Below, piece after piece: positions 31,391-42,750 of a stretch of 64,000 nt of DNA. The position numbers and the translations under genes are program-made. This DNA comes from Rebecca billardiae RCC1528 (lineage: Eukaryota > Haptophyta), in contig OZ251233.1 of NCBI GenBank assembly GCA_965240325.2, positions 558,001 to 622,000 of the forward strand. The letters are read 5' to 3'. The notes under the pieces are model-generated. The model made no database searches. It was not told the DNA's origin and saw nothing but the letters and a program-made list of their open reading frames with translations. Numbering within the stretch: position 1 is the first letter of the stretch; the number at the start of each line of letters is the position of its first letter.

Positions 31391-34300
31391 CGGGCTCGGC
31401 GGCGGACTCGGCGGCGGCGACGGCGGCGGCTGCGGCGGCGGGCTCGGCGGCAGGCTCGGTGGCGGCTGGGGCGGCGGCGAGGGCGGCAGGGACGGCGGCG
31501 GCGATGGCGGCGCGTCCGGAGGCGGCGCCGGTGGCGAGGTCGGCGGTGGCGAGGGCGGCGGCAGCGGCGGTGGGACCGGCGGCGACGGCGGCGGGAAGGG
31601 CTCGGTGCGTGGCGGCGGCGGTGGCCGTGGCGGTGGGCTCGGCGGCGGGCTGGGCGGCGGCGGAGGCGGCGGGCTCGGCGGCGGCAACGGCAGCGGCGAT
31701 GGCGGCGGCAACGGCGGCGGGCTGGGCGGCGGCGATGGTGGCACGCCCGGCGGCGGGCCCGGCGGTGGGCTCGGCGGCGGGTTCGGTGGCGGCGATGGCG
31801 GCGGCGCCGGCGCCGGGCTCGGGGGCGCCGGCGGGGGGAACGGCTCCGTGCGCGGCGGCGGCGGCAGCAGCGGCGGCGGGCTCGGCGGCGGGCTTGGCGG
31901 AGGCGTGGGCGGTAGGCTGAGCGGCGGCGAGGGCGGCGGAACCGGCGGCGGGCTCGGTGGCAGGCTCGGCGGCGGCGAGGGCGGCGGCGCGGGCGGCGGC
32001 GACGGCGGCGGGCTCGGTGGCGCGGGCGGCGGGAACGGCTCGGTGCGCGGCGGCGGCGGCGGCTGCGGTGGCGGGCTCGGCGGCGGGCTCGGCGGCGGCT
32101 CGCGAGGCGGGCTCGGCGGCGGAGAAGGCGGCGGCTGCGGCACGCTCGGCTGGGATGGCGGAGGGGATGGCGGCGGGCTCGGCGGCGCGCTCGGCGGCGG
32201 GCTCGGTGGCGGGTGCGGCGGCGCGCTCGGCGGTGGCGACGGAGGCGGTGACGGCGGCGCGAGAGGCGGGGGCGATGGCGGCGGCAATGGCGGCGGGCTT
32301 GGCGGGGGTGATGGTGGCGCCATCGGAGGCGGGCTCGGCGGCGGCCACGGTGGCGAGCTTGGCGGTGGCGACGGAGGCGGGCTCGGTGGTGGCATCGGCG
32401 GCGGCACAGGAGGCGGGGTTGGCGGTGGGCTCGGCGGCGGCGACGGTGGTGGGCTCGGCGGCGGGCTCGGTGGCGGCGATGGCGGCGGCGACGGCGGCGG
32501 TTTCGGTGGTGGGCTCGGAGGTGGCGACGGCGGCGGGCTTGGCGGTGGCGAGGGCGGCGGGCTTGGAGGTGGGCTCGGAGGCGGTGAGGGCGGTGAGCTT
32601 GGTGGCGGTGACGGCGGCGGCGAGGGCGGAGGGTTTGGGGGCAGGCTCGGAGGCGGTGAGGGCGGTGGGCTCGGCGGGGGGCTCGGTGGCGGGTTCGGAG
32701 GCGGTGAGGGCGGTGGGCTCGGTGGCGGCGATGGTGGCGGCGACGGCGGTGGGCTCGGCGGTGGGCTCGGTGGCGGCGACGGTGGCGGTGAGGGCGGCGG
32801 GCTCGGTGGCGGGCTCGGAGGAGGTGACGGCGGTGGGCTCGGCGGCGGCGATGGTGGCGGCGACGGCGGCGGGCTTGGCGGTGGTGACGGTGGCGGCGAC
32901 GGTGGCGGGCTGGGTGGCGGGCTCGGAGGCGGTGAGGGCGGCGGGCTCGGCGGCGGCGACGGTGGCGGCGAGGGCGGTGGGCTGGGTGGCGGGCTCGGTG
33001 GCGGGCGTGGCGGCGGGCTTGGCGGCGGCGACGGCGGTGGGCTCGGCGGCGGGGATGGCGGCGGTGATGGCGGTGGGTTTGGTGGCGGGCTCGGCGGCGG
33101 TGAGGGCGGTGGGCTCGGCGGCGGCGACGGTGGCGGCGAGGGCGGCGGGCTGGGTGGCGGGCTCGGTGGCGGGCTTGGCGGCGGGGATGGCGGCGGCGAT
33201 GGCGGTGGGCTCGGTGGCGGGCTCGGTGGCGGGCTTGGCGGCGGCGAGGGCGGAGGGCTCGGCGGCGGCGATGGAGGCGGGCTCGGTGGCGGCGAAGGCG
33301 GTGGGCTCGGCGGCGGCGACGGTGGTGGCGAGGGCGGTGGGCTGGGTGGCGGGCTCGGTGGCGGGCTTGGCGGCGGGGATGGCGGCGGCGAGGGCGGAGG
33401 GCTCGGCGGCGGCGACGGTGGCGGCGAGGGCGGCGGCGAGGGCGGCGGGCTCGGTGGCGGGCTTGGGGGCGGCGACGGCGGCGGCGATGGCGGTGGGCTT
33501 GGCGGTGGTGACGGTGGCGGCGACGGTGGCGGGCTTGGTGGAGGGCTCGGTGGCGGTGACGGCGGTGGACTCGGCGGCGGCGACGGCGGCGGCGATGGCG
33601 GTGGGCTCGGTGGCGGGCTCGGAGGCGGTGAGGGCGGTGGGCTCGGCGGCGGCGACGGTGGCGGCGAGGGCGGCGGCGAGGGCGGCGGGCTCGGTGGTGG
33701 CGACGGTGGCGGTGAGGGCGGCGGGCTCGGTGGCGGGCTCGGAGGCGGTGACGGCGGTGGGCTCGGCGGCGGTGATGGCGGCGGCGAGGGCGGAGGGCTT
33801 GGTGGCGGGCTCGGAGGCGGTGAGGGCGGCGGGCTCGGCGGCGGGGACGGTGGCGGTGAGGGCGGTGGGCTCGGCGGCGGCGACGGTGGCGGCGAGGGCG
33901 GCTGGCTGGGTGGCGGGCTCGGCGGCGGGCTTGGCGGCGGGGATGGAGGCGGCGAGGGCGGAGGGCTCGGCGGCGGCGACGGTGGCGGCGAGGGCGGCGG
34001 CGAGGGCGGCGGGCTCGGTGGTGGCGACGGTGGCGGTGAGGGCGGCGGGCTCGGTGGCGGGCTCGGAGGCGGTGACGGCGGTGGGCTCGGCGGCGGTGAT
34101 GGCGGCGGCGAGGGCGGAGGGCTTGGTGGCGGGCTCGGAGGCGGTGAGGGCGGCGGGCTCGGCGGCGGGGACGGTGGCGGTGAGGGCGGTGGGCTGGGTG
34201 GCGGGCTGGGTGGAGGGCTTGGCGGCGGGGATGGCGGCGGCGACGGCGGTGGGCTCGGCGGCGGCGAAGGTGGTGGCGAGGGCGGTGGGCTCGGCGGCGG

Positions 34301-37300
34301 GCTCGGTGGCGGGCTTGGGGGCGGCGACGGCGGCGGCGACGGCGGCGGGCTTGGCGGTGGTGACGGTGGCGGCGACGGTGGCGGGCTTGGCGGCGGGCTC
34401 GGAGGCGGTGAGGGCGGTGGGCTTGGCGGCGGCGACGGTGGCGGCGAGGGCGGTGGGCTGGGTGGCGGGCTCGGTGGCGGGCTTGGCGGCGGCGAGGGCG
34501 GCGGCGACGGTGGAGGGCTTGGCGGCGGTGATGGTGGCGGCGAAGGTGGCGGGCTTGGGGGCGGGCTCGGAGGCGGTGAGGGCGGTGGGCTCGGCGGCGG
34601 CGACGGTGGCGGCGAGGGCGGTGGGCTGGGTGGCGGGCTCGGTGGCGGGCTTGGCGGCGGCGAGGGTGGCGGGCTTGGGGGCGGGCTCGGAGGCGGTGAG
34701 GGCGGTGGGCTCGGAGGCGGCGACGGCGGCGGCGAGGGCGGTGGGCTCGGCGGCGGTGATGGCGGCGGCGAGGGCGGAGGGCTTGGTGGCGGGCTCGGAG
34801 GCGGTGAGGGCGGCGGGTTCGGCGGCGGGGACGGTGGCGGTGAGGGCGGTGGGCTGGGTGGCGGGCTGGGTGGCGGGCTTGGCGGCGGGGATGGCGGCGG
34901 CGACGGCGGTGGGCTCGGCGGCGGCGAAGGTGGTGGCGAGGGCGGTGGGCTCGGCGGCGGGCTCGGTGGCGGGCTTGGGGGCGGCGACGGCGGCGGCGAC
35001 GGCGGCGGGCTTGGCGGTGGTGACGGTGGCGGCGACGGTGGCGGGCTTGGCGGCGGGCTCGGAGGCGGTGAGGGCGGTGGGCTTGGCGGCGGCGACGGTG
35101 GCGGCGAGGGCGGTGGGCTGGGTGGCGGGCTGGGTGGCGGGCTTGGCGGCGGGGATGGCGGCGGCGACGGCGGTGGGCTCGGCGGCGGCGAAGGTGGTGG
35201 CGAGGGCGGTGGGCTCGGCGGCGGGCTCGGTGGCGGGCTTGGGGGCGGCGACGGCGGCGGCGACGGCGGCGGGCTTGGCGGTGGTGACGGTGGCGGCGAC
35301 GGTGGCGGGCTTGGCGGCGGGCTCGGAGGCGGTGAGGGCGGTGGGCTTGGCGGCGGCGACGGTGGCGGCGAGGGCGGTGGGCTGGGTGGCGGGCTGGGTG
35401 GCGGGCTTGGCGGCGGGGATGGCGGCGGCGACGGCGGTGGGCTCGGCGGCGGCGAAGGTGGTGGCGAGGGCGGTGGGCTCGGCGGCGGGCTCGGTGGCGG
35501 GCTTGGGGGCGGCGACGGCGGCGGCGACGGCGGCGGGCTTGGCGGTGGTGACGGTGGCGGCGACGGTGGCGGGCTTGGCGGCGGGCTCGGAGGCGGTGAG
35601 GGCGGTGGGCTTGGCGGCGGCGACGGTGGTGGCGAGGGCGGTGGGCTGGGTGGCGGGCTCGGTGGCGGGCTTGGCGGCGGCGAGGGCGGCGGCGACGGTG
35701 GAGGGCTTGGCGGCGGTGATGGTGGCGGCGAAGGTGGCGGGCTTGGGGGCGGGCTCGGAGGCGGTGAGGGCGGTGGGCTCGGCGGCGGCGACGGTGGCGG
35801 CGAGGGCGGTGGGCTGGGTGGCGGGCTCGGTGGCGGGCTTGGCGGCGGCGAGGGTGGCGGGCTTGGGGGCGGGTTAGGAGGCGGTGAGGGCGGTGGGCTC
35901 GGAGGCGGCGACGGCGGCGGCGAGGGCGGTGGGCTCGGCGGCGGGCTTGGCGGTGGTGACGGTGGCGGCGACGGTGGCGGGCTTGGGGGCGGGCTCGGAG
36001 GCGGTGAGGGCGGTGGGCTCGGAGGCGGCGCCGGTGGCGGCGAGGGCGGTGGCGAAGGCGGTGGTGAGGGCGGCGAACTCGGGGGCGGCGAAGGCGGTGG
36101 CGACGGTGGTGGGCTCGGGGGCGGTGATGGTGGCGGTGACGGCGGCGGACTCGGCGGCGGGCTCGGTGGCGGCGAGGGTGGCGGACTCGGCGGCGGCCGA
36201 GGCGGTGGGCTCGGCGGTGGGCTTGGTGGTGGGCTCGGCGGCGGCGATGGCGGCGGCAACGGCGGCGGACTCGGCGGCGGACTCGGTGGCGGCGAGGGTG
36301 GCGGACTCGGCGGTGGACTTGGCGGCGGGCTTGGCGGCGGCAAGGGCGGTGGGCTCGGCGGCGGGCTCGGCGGGGGCGACGGCGGTGGACTCGGTGGCGG
36401 GCTCGGCGGCGGGCGCGGCGGGGGCGATGGCGGGGGACTCGGCGGGGGCGATGGCGGTGGGCTCGGCGGTGGCGACGGCGGCGGGCTTGGAGGCGGGCTG
36501 GGTGGTGGGCTAGGTGGCGGCGAGGGCGGCGGGCTGGGCGGTGGGCTAGGCGGCGGCGACGGGGGTGGGGACGGCGGGGGCGATGGCGGAGGCGGTGACG
36601 GCGGTGGGCTCGGAGGCGGCGAAGGAGGCGGGCTTGGCGGTGGGCTCGGCGGCGGTGGGCTAGGCGGTGGCGACGGTGGCGGAGAGGGCGGCGGCGATGG
36701 TGGCGGGCTCGGCGGCGGGCTCGGCGGCGGGCTCGGGGGCGGGCTCGGCGGCGGGCTCGGCGGTGGCGCGGGCGGCGGGCTAGGAGGCGGCGAGGGCGGC
36801 GGGCTCGGCGGAGGCGGGCTCGGCGGCGGGGATGGCGGCGGCGATGGCGGTGGCGACGGCGGTGGGCTCGGCGGTGGCGAAGGCGGTGGGCTCGGCGGTG
36901 GGCTGGGCGGCGGTGATGGCGGCGGCGGGCTCGGAGGCGGGCTCGGCGGCGGGCTCGGGGGTGGCGATGGCGGCGGCGACGGCGGCGGGCTCGGGGGCGG
37001 GCTTGGGGGTGGGCTTGGGGGAGGGCTCGGTGGTGGAGGCGACGGCGGTGGGCTGGGCGGTGGCGAAGGCGGCGGGCTCGGCGGTGGGGATGGCGGTGGA
37101 GACGGTGGCGGGCTCGGCGGCGGCGATGGCGGCGGCGATGGCGGCGGCGATGGCGGCGGCGATGGCGGCGGCGATGGCGGCGGCGATGGCGGCGGCGGGC
37201 TTGGTGGGGGGCTCGGTGGCGGGCTTGGCGGCGGCGAGGGTGGAGGCGAGGGCGGCGGGCTAGGCGGTGGCGATGGCGGCGGCGAAGGCGGTGGTGAGGG

Positions 37301-40300
37301 CGGCGGACTCGGTGGCGGCGAGGGCGGCGGTGAAGGCGGCGGGCTCGGTGGAGGTGGCGATGGCGGTGGGCTCGGCGGCGGCGAAGGCGGCGGTGAGGGC
37401 GGCGGGCTCGGTGGCGGGCTCGGTGGCGGCGAGGGTGGCGGCGACGGCGGCGGGCTCGGTGGCGGGCTGGGTGGCGGCGACGGTGGCGGCGACGGCGGCG
37501 GGCTGGGTGGCGGGCTCGGGGGTGGTGAAGGTGGCGGAGACGGCGGTGGCGGGGACGGTGGCGGGCTCGGGGGTGGCGAGGGCGGTGGGCTCGGCGGCGG
37601 GCTCGGCGGCGGGCTCGGGGGCGGCGACGGCGGCGGACTTGGCGGCGGGCTCGGAGGCGGCGGGCTCGGCGGCGGGCTTGGCGGCGGGCTCGGCGGTGGC
37701 GAGGGCGGCGGCGAGGGGGGTGGTGAGGGCGGCGGCGAGGGCGGCGGCGAGGGGGGCGGCGAAGGCGGCGGCGAGGGCGGCGGGCTCGGCGGTGGCGAGG
37801 GCGGCGGCGAGGGCGGCGGTGGGCTCGGCGGCGGCGACGGTGGCGGGCTCGGCGGCGGCGACGGTGGCGGCGAGGGCGGCGGGCTCGGCGGCGGGCTGGG
37901 CGGTGGCGACGGCGGCGGACTCGGCGGCGGGCTCGGCGGGGGGCTGGGCGGTGGCGACGGCGGTGGGCTCGGCGGTGGGCTCGGTGGTGGGCTCGGCGGC
38001 GGTGACGGTGGCGGTGACGGCGGCGGAGGCGAGGGCGGCGGGCTCGGCGGTGGCGACGGCGGTGGAGAGGGCGGTGGGCTGGGCGGTGGCGAGGGCGGCG
38101 GCGTGGGTGGCGGTGAGGGCGGCGGACTCGGTGGCGGTGAGGGCGGCGGCGAGGGCGGCGGACTCGGCGGAGGTGGCGATGGCGGTGGGCTTGGCGGCGG
38201 CGAAGGCGGCGGTGAGGGCGGCGGGCTCGGTGGCGGGCTCGGTGGCGGCGACGGTGGTGGGCTCGGCGGCGGGCTCGGTGGTGGGCTGGGAGGCGGGCTC
38301 GGCGGCGGAGACGGCGGTGGCGGCGACGGCGGCGGGCTCGGCGGTGGCGAGGGCGGTGGGCTTGGCGGAGGGCTCGGCGGCGGACTCGGGGGCGGCGACG
38401 GCGGCGGGCTTGGCGGCGGGCTCGGCGGCGGCGGGCTCGGCGGTGGCGATGGCGGCGGGCTCGGCGGCGGAGAGGGGGGTGGCGAAGGCGGCGGAGAGGG
38501 GGGTGGCGAGGGGGGCGGCGAGGGGGGCGGCGAAGGCGGCGGCGAGGGCGGCGGGCTTGGCGGCGGCGAGGGCGGTGGCAATGGCGGAGGTGGGCTCGGC
38601 GGCGGCGACGGTGGTGGGCTCGGCGGCGGCGACGGTGGTGGCGAGGGCGGCGGGCTCGGCGGCGGGCTGGGCGGTGGCGACGGCGGCGGGCTCGGCGGCG
38701 GGCTCGGCGGAGGGCTGGGCGGTGGCGAGGGCGGTGGGCTCGGCGGTAGGCTGGGCGGCGGGCTCGGCGGCGGTGACGGTGGCGGTGACGGCGGTGGAGG
38801 CGAGGGCGGCGGGCTCGGCGGTGGTGACGGCGGTGGCGACGGCGGAGGTGAGGGCGGCGGGCTCGGTGGCGGCGAGGGCGGCGGGCTCGGTGGTGGACTC
38901 GGTGGCGGTGGGCTCGGCGGCGGCGAGGGCGGCGGCGAGGGCGGAGGCGAGGGCGGCGGGCTCGGCGGCGGCGGGCTCGGCGGCGGCGAGGGCGGTGGCG
39001 AGGGTGGTGGTGACGGGGGCGGGCTGGGCGGCGGACTCGGCGGTGGTGACGGCGGCGGCGGGCTGGGTGGCGGGCTCGGCGGAGGGCTGGGCAGCGGGCT
39101 CGGCGGCGGCGATGGCGGTGGCGATGGCGGCGGGCTGGGTGGCGGGCTCGGAGGTGGCGACGGTGGTGGGCTTGGTGGTGGCGAGGGCGGCTGCGCGGGT
39201 GGCGGTGAGGGTGGCGGCGAGGGTGGTGGTGACGGCGGAGGGCTTGGCGGGGGGCTCGGCGGTGGTGACGGCGGCGGTGGGCTGGGTGGCGGGCTCGGTG
39301 CTGGGCTGGGCGGCGGCGATGGTGGCGGGCTCGGCGGTGGGCTCGGCGGCGGGCTCGGCGGGGGCGAGGGTGGCGGCGCCGGTGGCGGTGGCGACGGCGG
39401 TGGGCTCGGCGGCGGGCTTGGCGGCGGAGAAGGTGGCGGCGGGCTCGGCGGGGGACTCGGCGGTGGCGAGGGCGGAGGGGACGGGGGCGATGCGGGCGGC
39501 GGCGAGGGCGGCGGCGAGGGCGGTGGTGGACTCGGTGGCGGCGAAGGCGGCGGGTCCGGCGGCGGGCTGGGTGGGGGCGACGGTGGCGGCGAGGGTGGCG
39601 GTGAGGGCGGCGGCGAGGGCGGCGGTGAGGGCGGCGGCGGCGAGGGTGGTGGTGAGGGTGGTGGCGGCGAGGGCGGTGGTGAGGGCGGCGGCGGCGAGGG
39701 CGGCGGGCTCGGCGGTGGCGGCGGCGGCAGCCCAATCGCCGGCAGCCCGTCGCCCATCTGAGCCGGGAGCGTGCCACGCGTCACCATGTCGCCGTACCCG
39801 AGCTTGCCCAAGGCGCCGTTGCCAAAGCTGCGTGCGTGGCGCGGCACACGGGGCGTCGGTGCGGGGGCGGGGAAGAGGCCGTGAGGTGCAAGCCAGCTAG
39901 CGCGGCAGTGGTGCCGCACTGCCTCGTGTCCCTGCCGCGCGGCCGCGCAGCGCCGCGCAGCGCAGCACGCCGAGCGCGGGCGCGCGCGCGCGTGCACGCA
40001 CCACTTGATGGCCTCGTCGTCCAGCAGCGCGCACGCGTGCTCGTACCCCGTGCTGAACGTACTCACGGTCCGGCCCGCGCCGAGATCGACCGGATTCAGA
40101 GCGTCGCCCATCTCGCCTGGGTGATAGCCGCGCCCCAAGCCGTCGGCTGCGCCGTTCTCACCGTTCGCGCCGTTGCCCCAGCTGCGAGCGCGCGGCGGGC
40201 GCGACGCACGAGTCAGCGGGCGCACGGCACGCTGCGGCGCCGGCCACGCACGTGGCGCGTGGCGCGGCGGCGGTCGCGGCGGCTTGTCCATCGCGGCGCA

Positions 40301-41809
40301 AGCCGCGGAGACGGAGGCGGACACGCGGGTGCGTGCGTGCGCACCATTTGAGAGCGCCGCTCGTGAGCAGCGCGCACGAGTGCAGTCCGCCGAGCTGGAT
40401 GTCGGAGGCGACGAGGCCTGTGCCCAGGCCACTGTCCGACAGCGCCGTGGGCGACGTCTGGTCGGCGGCGCTCCCCGTGCCCAGCCGGCCGCTCGAGCCC
40501 TCGCCCCAGCACTTGAGGCTGTCATCGGACAGCCGCACGCACGAGTGGCCCCAGCCGACGCCCACCTCGACCGCCGAGCCGCCCACGGCGACGTACGGCA
40601 GGTTGGAGCCCATCGTGTTCGCCGCGTTCCCTTTGGCCGTGAGCGTGCCGTCGCCGAGCTGCCCCCAGTCGTTGCGGCCCCAGCTGCGCACGCGAGATGC
40701 GCGCACCCGCAGCCCGCAGGGGTAAGGGCTCGGCCCCGCTCTGTGGCGCGCACGGGGTGCTGCCAGCACGGGCACGGCGCATGGCGCGCACGCGCGGGGC
40801 CAGCGGCGCACCATTTGACGTGGGCGTCGGCAAAGACCACGCAGCCGTGCGCACCGATGTGTACACTCCACTGGCTGACGGCCGACGCCGTCCCAAAGTC
40901 GAGGTGGCCACCCGGCGCGTTGAGGCTCGTCGAAGACTCGTACCCGAGCGAGCCCGGGTCGGCACGGCCCCAGCACTGGATGCCCGTGGTGCTGGAGATC
41001 GTCGAGCGCACGCACGTGTGCAGCGCGCCGCACTGCACCTCGTGCGCGCTCGCGCTCGCGCCGAGGTAGACGGCGGGCAGGGTGTCACCCATGGCCCGGC
41101 TGCCGCCCGCGCCGTCGCCGGCGTCGACGTTGTCGCCGGTGCCGAGCTGCCCCCACGAGTTGCTCCCCCAGCTGCGCCGCGTGCGGCGAGCACGCGGCGA
41201 CAGTGCGCGCGCGCGCGCGGCGCGGCAGCGTGGCGGCATCGCGCGTGGTCAGTCAGTCAGTGCGAGAATCCCGAGCAGGGGGCAAGAAGAGCGCGCGCGC
41301 GGCGAGGCGAGGCACGGGGCATGCGCGAGGCGCCGAGCCGTCCCGGGCGCGAGCGCATCGCGCACCATCTCACGCTCGAGTCGGAGAGCAGCGCGCACGC
41401 GTGCAACTGGCCCACGGAGACACTCGTCGCGGTTGTCCCGCTCGGCAGTTGAATGAAAGGCAGCCTCGCGCCGAGCTCGTTCGCGTCGTCGCCCCGCGTG
41501 CTGACGTCGTCGTAGCCGAGGCGCCCGCTGGCGCCGCCGCCAAAACTGCGGCACGCGGTGCGTGGCCACGCGCGCGCTGGGCAGCGGCTGAGCGCGGAGC
41601 GCCTCGCCTAGTGCGCGCGCGCGCGGGCGGGCGAGCGGCGGGTCGCGGGCCGCCGCGCACCACTTGATTTGGCCGATCGAGTAGACCACGCACGTGGAAA
41701 ACCTGCCAGCTGCAATCACTGTCGGCGTACCTGCGCTGCCCACGCTCCAGAGTGCGGGGTGCAATGCCGGGGCGAGCAGGACGAGCAGCCCGAGGGCGTG
41801 CGCTGCCAT
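22310..41809 (-). CDS. Giant RCC1-propeller / Ser-Pro3 / IPT-TIG / REJ / GPS surface protein, paralogue B (complete, six exons)
   Basis: Exons inferred from GT-AG borders and frame: 41661-41809, 41366-41545, 40812-41171, 40345-40683, 40002-40181, 22310-39827. Together they give 18,726 bases, 6,241 residues plus stop. The start MAAHALGLLVLLAPALHPA is a clean signal peptide; an in-frame ATG 19 codons upstream (41866) is an alternative. Seven RCC1-like repeats follow, each opening C-(W/F)-G-x-G-x-LG, at most one or two per exon. Then come about 2,780 residues of Ser-Pro3 stalk, IPT/TIG domains, a REJ region, a GPS motif (CACDHLTTF), hydrophobic segments and an EF-hand-like pair as in paralogue A. 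RCC1-like propellers bind proteins or ligands. The whole suggests a secreted, stalked sensor anchored and perhaps autoproteolysed at the membrane, which is inference. The final exon is uninterrupted for 17.5 kb. Confidence 0.82.
31391..39760 (-). repeat. Ser-Pro3 coding repeat tract, paralogue B (~8.4 kb)
   Basis: About 2,780 residues consist of SPPP with periodic PPPPSPPP register shifts and rare Asn, Arg, Lys, Leu, Thr or Gln substitutions. The C-terminal 700 residues contain four RTEPFP/RAAPFP-bearing modules; paralogue A keeps only one (RAEPFP). The plus strand is almost pure G/C with very many G-runs, so G-quadruplexes on the template strand are plausible. Confidence 0.9.
34861..35652 (-). 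repeat. 264-bp higher-order repeat inside the Ser-Pro3 tract, three tandem copies
   Basis: Units begin at 34861, 35125 and 35389. Read by eye, the first two are identical and the third differs at about one base near its end. Each encodes 88 residues (multiple of both 3 and 4). A related copy begins at 34201 (660 bases, 2.5 units, earlier), and a flanking block at 34452 recurs at 35640 (1,188 bases, 4.5 units). This indicates recent unequal exchange. Confidence 0.85.
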
Positions 41810-42005
41810 TCTTCCAGCCTTCTGCTCCCGCTGCCACGACGAGCTTGCGAATCCAGCGAGTCGCACAACCGCACCGCTGTAGAAGTTACGTATGGGTAAA
41901 CTAACTGAAACTCTTATAAGTATATCTTCTTTGGTTCAGAATCATCACCCGCCTCGTGCCGGTTTGTGCCGGTTCGTTGGTCATGTCGGTATTTGTTCAG
42001 AGACA
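41810..42005. promoter_or_regulatory. Putative 5' region of paralogue B
   Basis: This short AT-richer interval upstream of the giant gene has ATATACTTATAAG on the minus strand around 41916-41928 as a TATA-like candidate. Nothing else is recognisable. Confidence 0.3.
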
Positions 42006-42218
42006 TTTTAAATTCCCCTTTATAACGGGCTCCGGGTGATCAGGCTGGCGGCCGAAGCCTCCAGCCCTACCCTGGCCAGCCTGCTGATGAATTGACGATG
42101 ATGATTACTCTGATGAACCCATCATCGAGTGATCGGGCCTTTTTTTAAATTCCCCTTTATAACGGGCTCCGGGTGATCAGACTGGCGGCCGAAGCCTCCA
42201 GCCCTACCCTGGCCAGCC
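42006..42218 (+). repeat. 76-bp direct repeat pair
   Basis: TTTTAAATTCCCCTTTATAA and the following GGGCTCCGGGTGATCA..GGCCAGCC occur at 42006-42081 and 42143-42218 with a single difference I could see. The 61 bases between are AT-rich (GATGATGATTACTCTGATGA). The high identity implies a recent duplication or two termini of a small element. Confidence 0.75.
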
Positions 42219-42750
42219 CCCAACCAACCACCACCCTCACCCAACCTCGAACCACTGACCGATACACCAAGTGCCTTGACACCACTCCGCTGTGGACAGC
42301 CCGCCTCCAGAGGGGGCGGGGGTATGCCATTGCCGACAGCATACAAGCCCAACACTGTGGGGTGGTCCCAGGTACCAGCAGTGCACTGCCTTGCAATTCG
42401 AGATCATCGAGTTTGAGCCGAGTCGGCAGACTGGGCACCCCCTAGGGCGCCCCAGTGTGGGCAGAGGGCCAGCCACTAGCCGATCCCTGCGCGGGGGAGG
42501 GGACGGAGGGGGCTGTCAGCGAGCCCAGTAGCTGGGCCGGGGTCTGGGCCACCGGTCCTGGCAGTGAGGCGCCTGTATTTCACTCGTGCTGCTATGGAGG
42601 CAGATGGTGTCATGTCAGACATGTGTGCGATATCGGGCATCAAGTCAGGGCGTGGGCCGCTGTAGGACGCAAGCAGAGTGGTGGCGATGGCTAATACGCC
42701 TGGGGAGGTGTCGTTTGCGCGCCTCTTTTTGCTGCTCTTACTATCAGCAT
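42219..42750. other. No recognisable gene
   Basis: Moderate-GC sequence with only short overlapping ORFs in several frames. It ends where the DIRS-type repeat begins. Confidence 0.4.

Noticed and set aside
30591-39761. A 3,056-residue Gly-rich frame on the plus strand across the Ser-Pro3 tract
   Set aside because: It is the antisense reading of SPPP codons (GGG-L/D/E-GGG). The sense strand keeps Ser/Pro while third positions vary and is continuous with real domains, whereas the antisense lacks any.
1-41809. The inverted arms as a simple allelic assembly artefact
   Set aside because: The arms differ in stalk modules and have scattered fixed-looking substitutions, and the spacer and flanks are distinct. 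Only long reads can exclude artefact completely.
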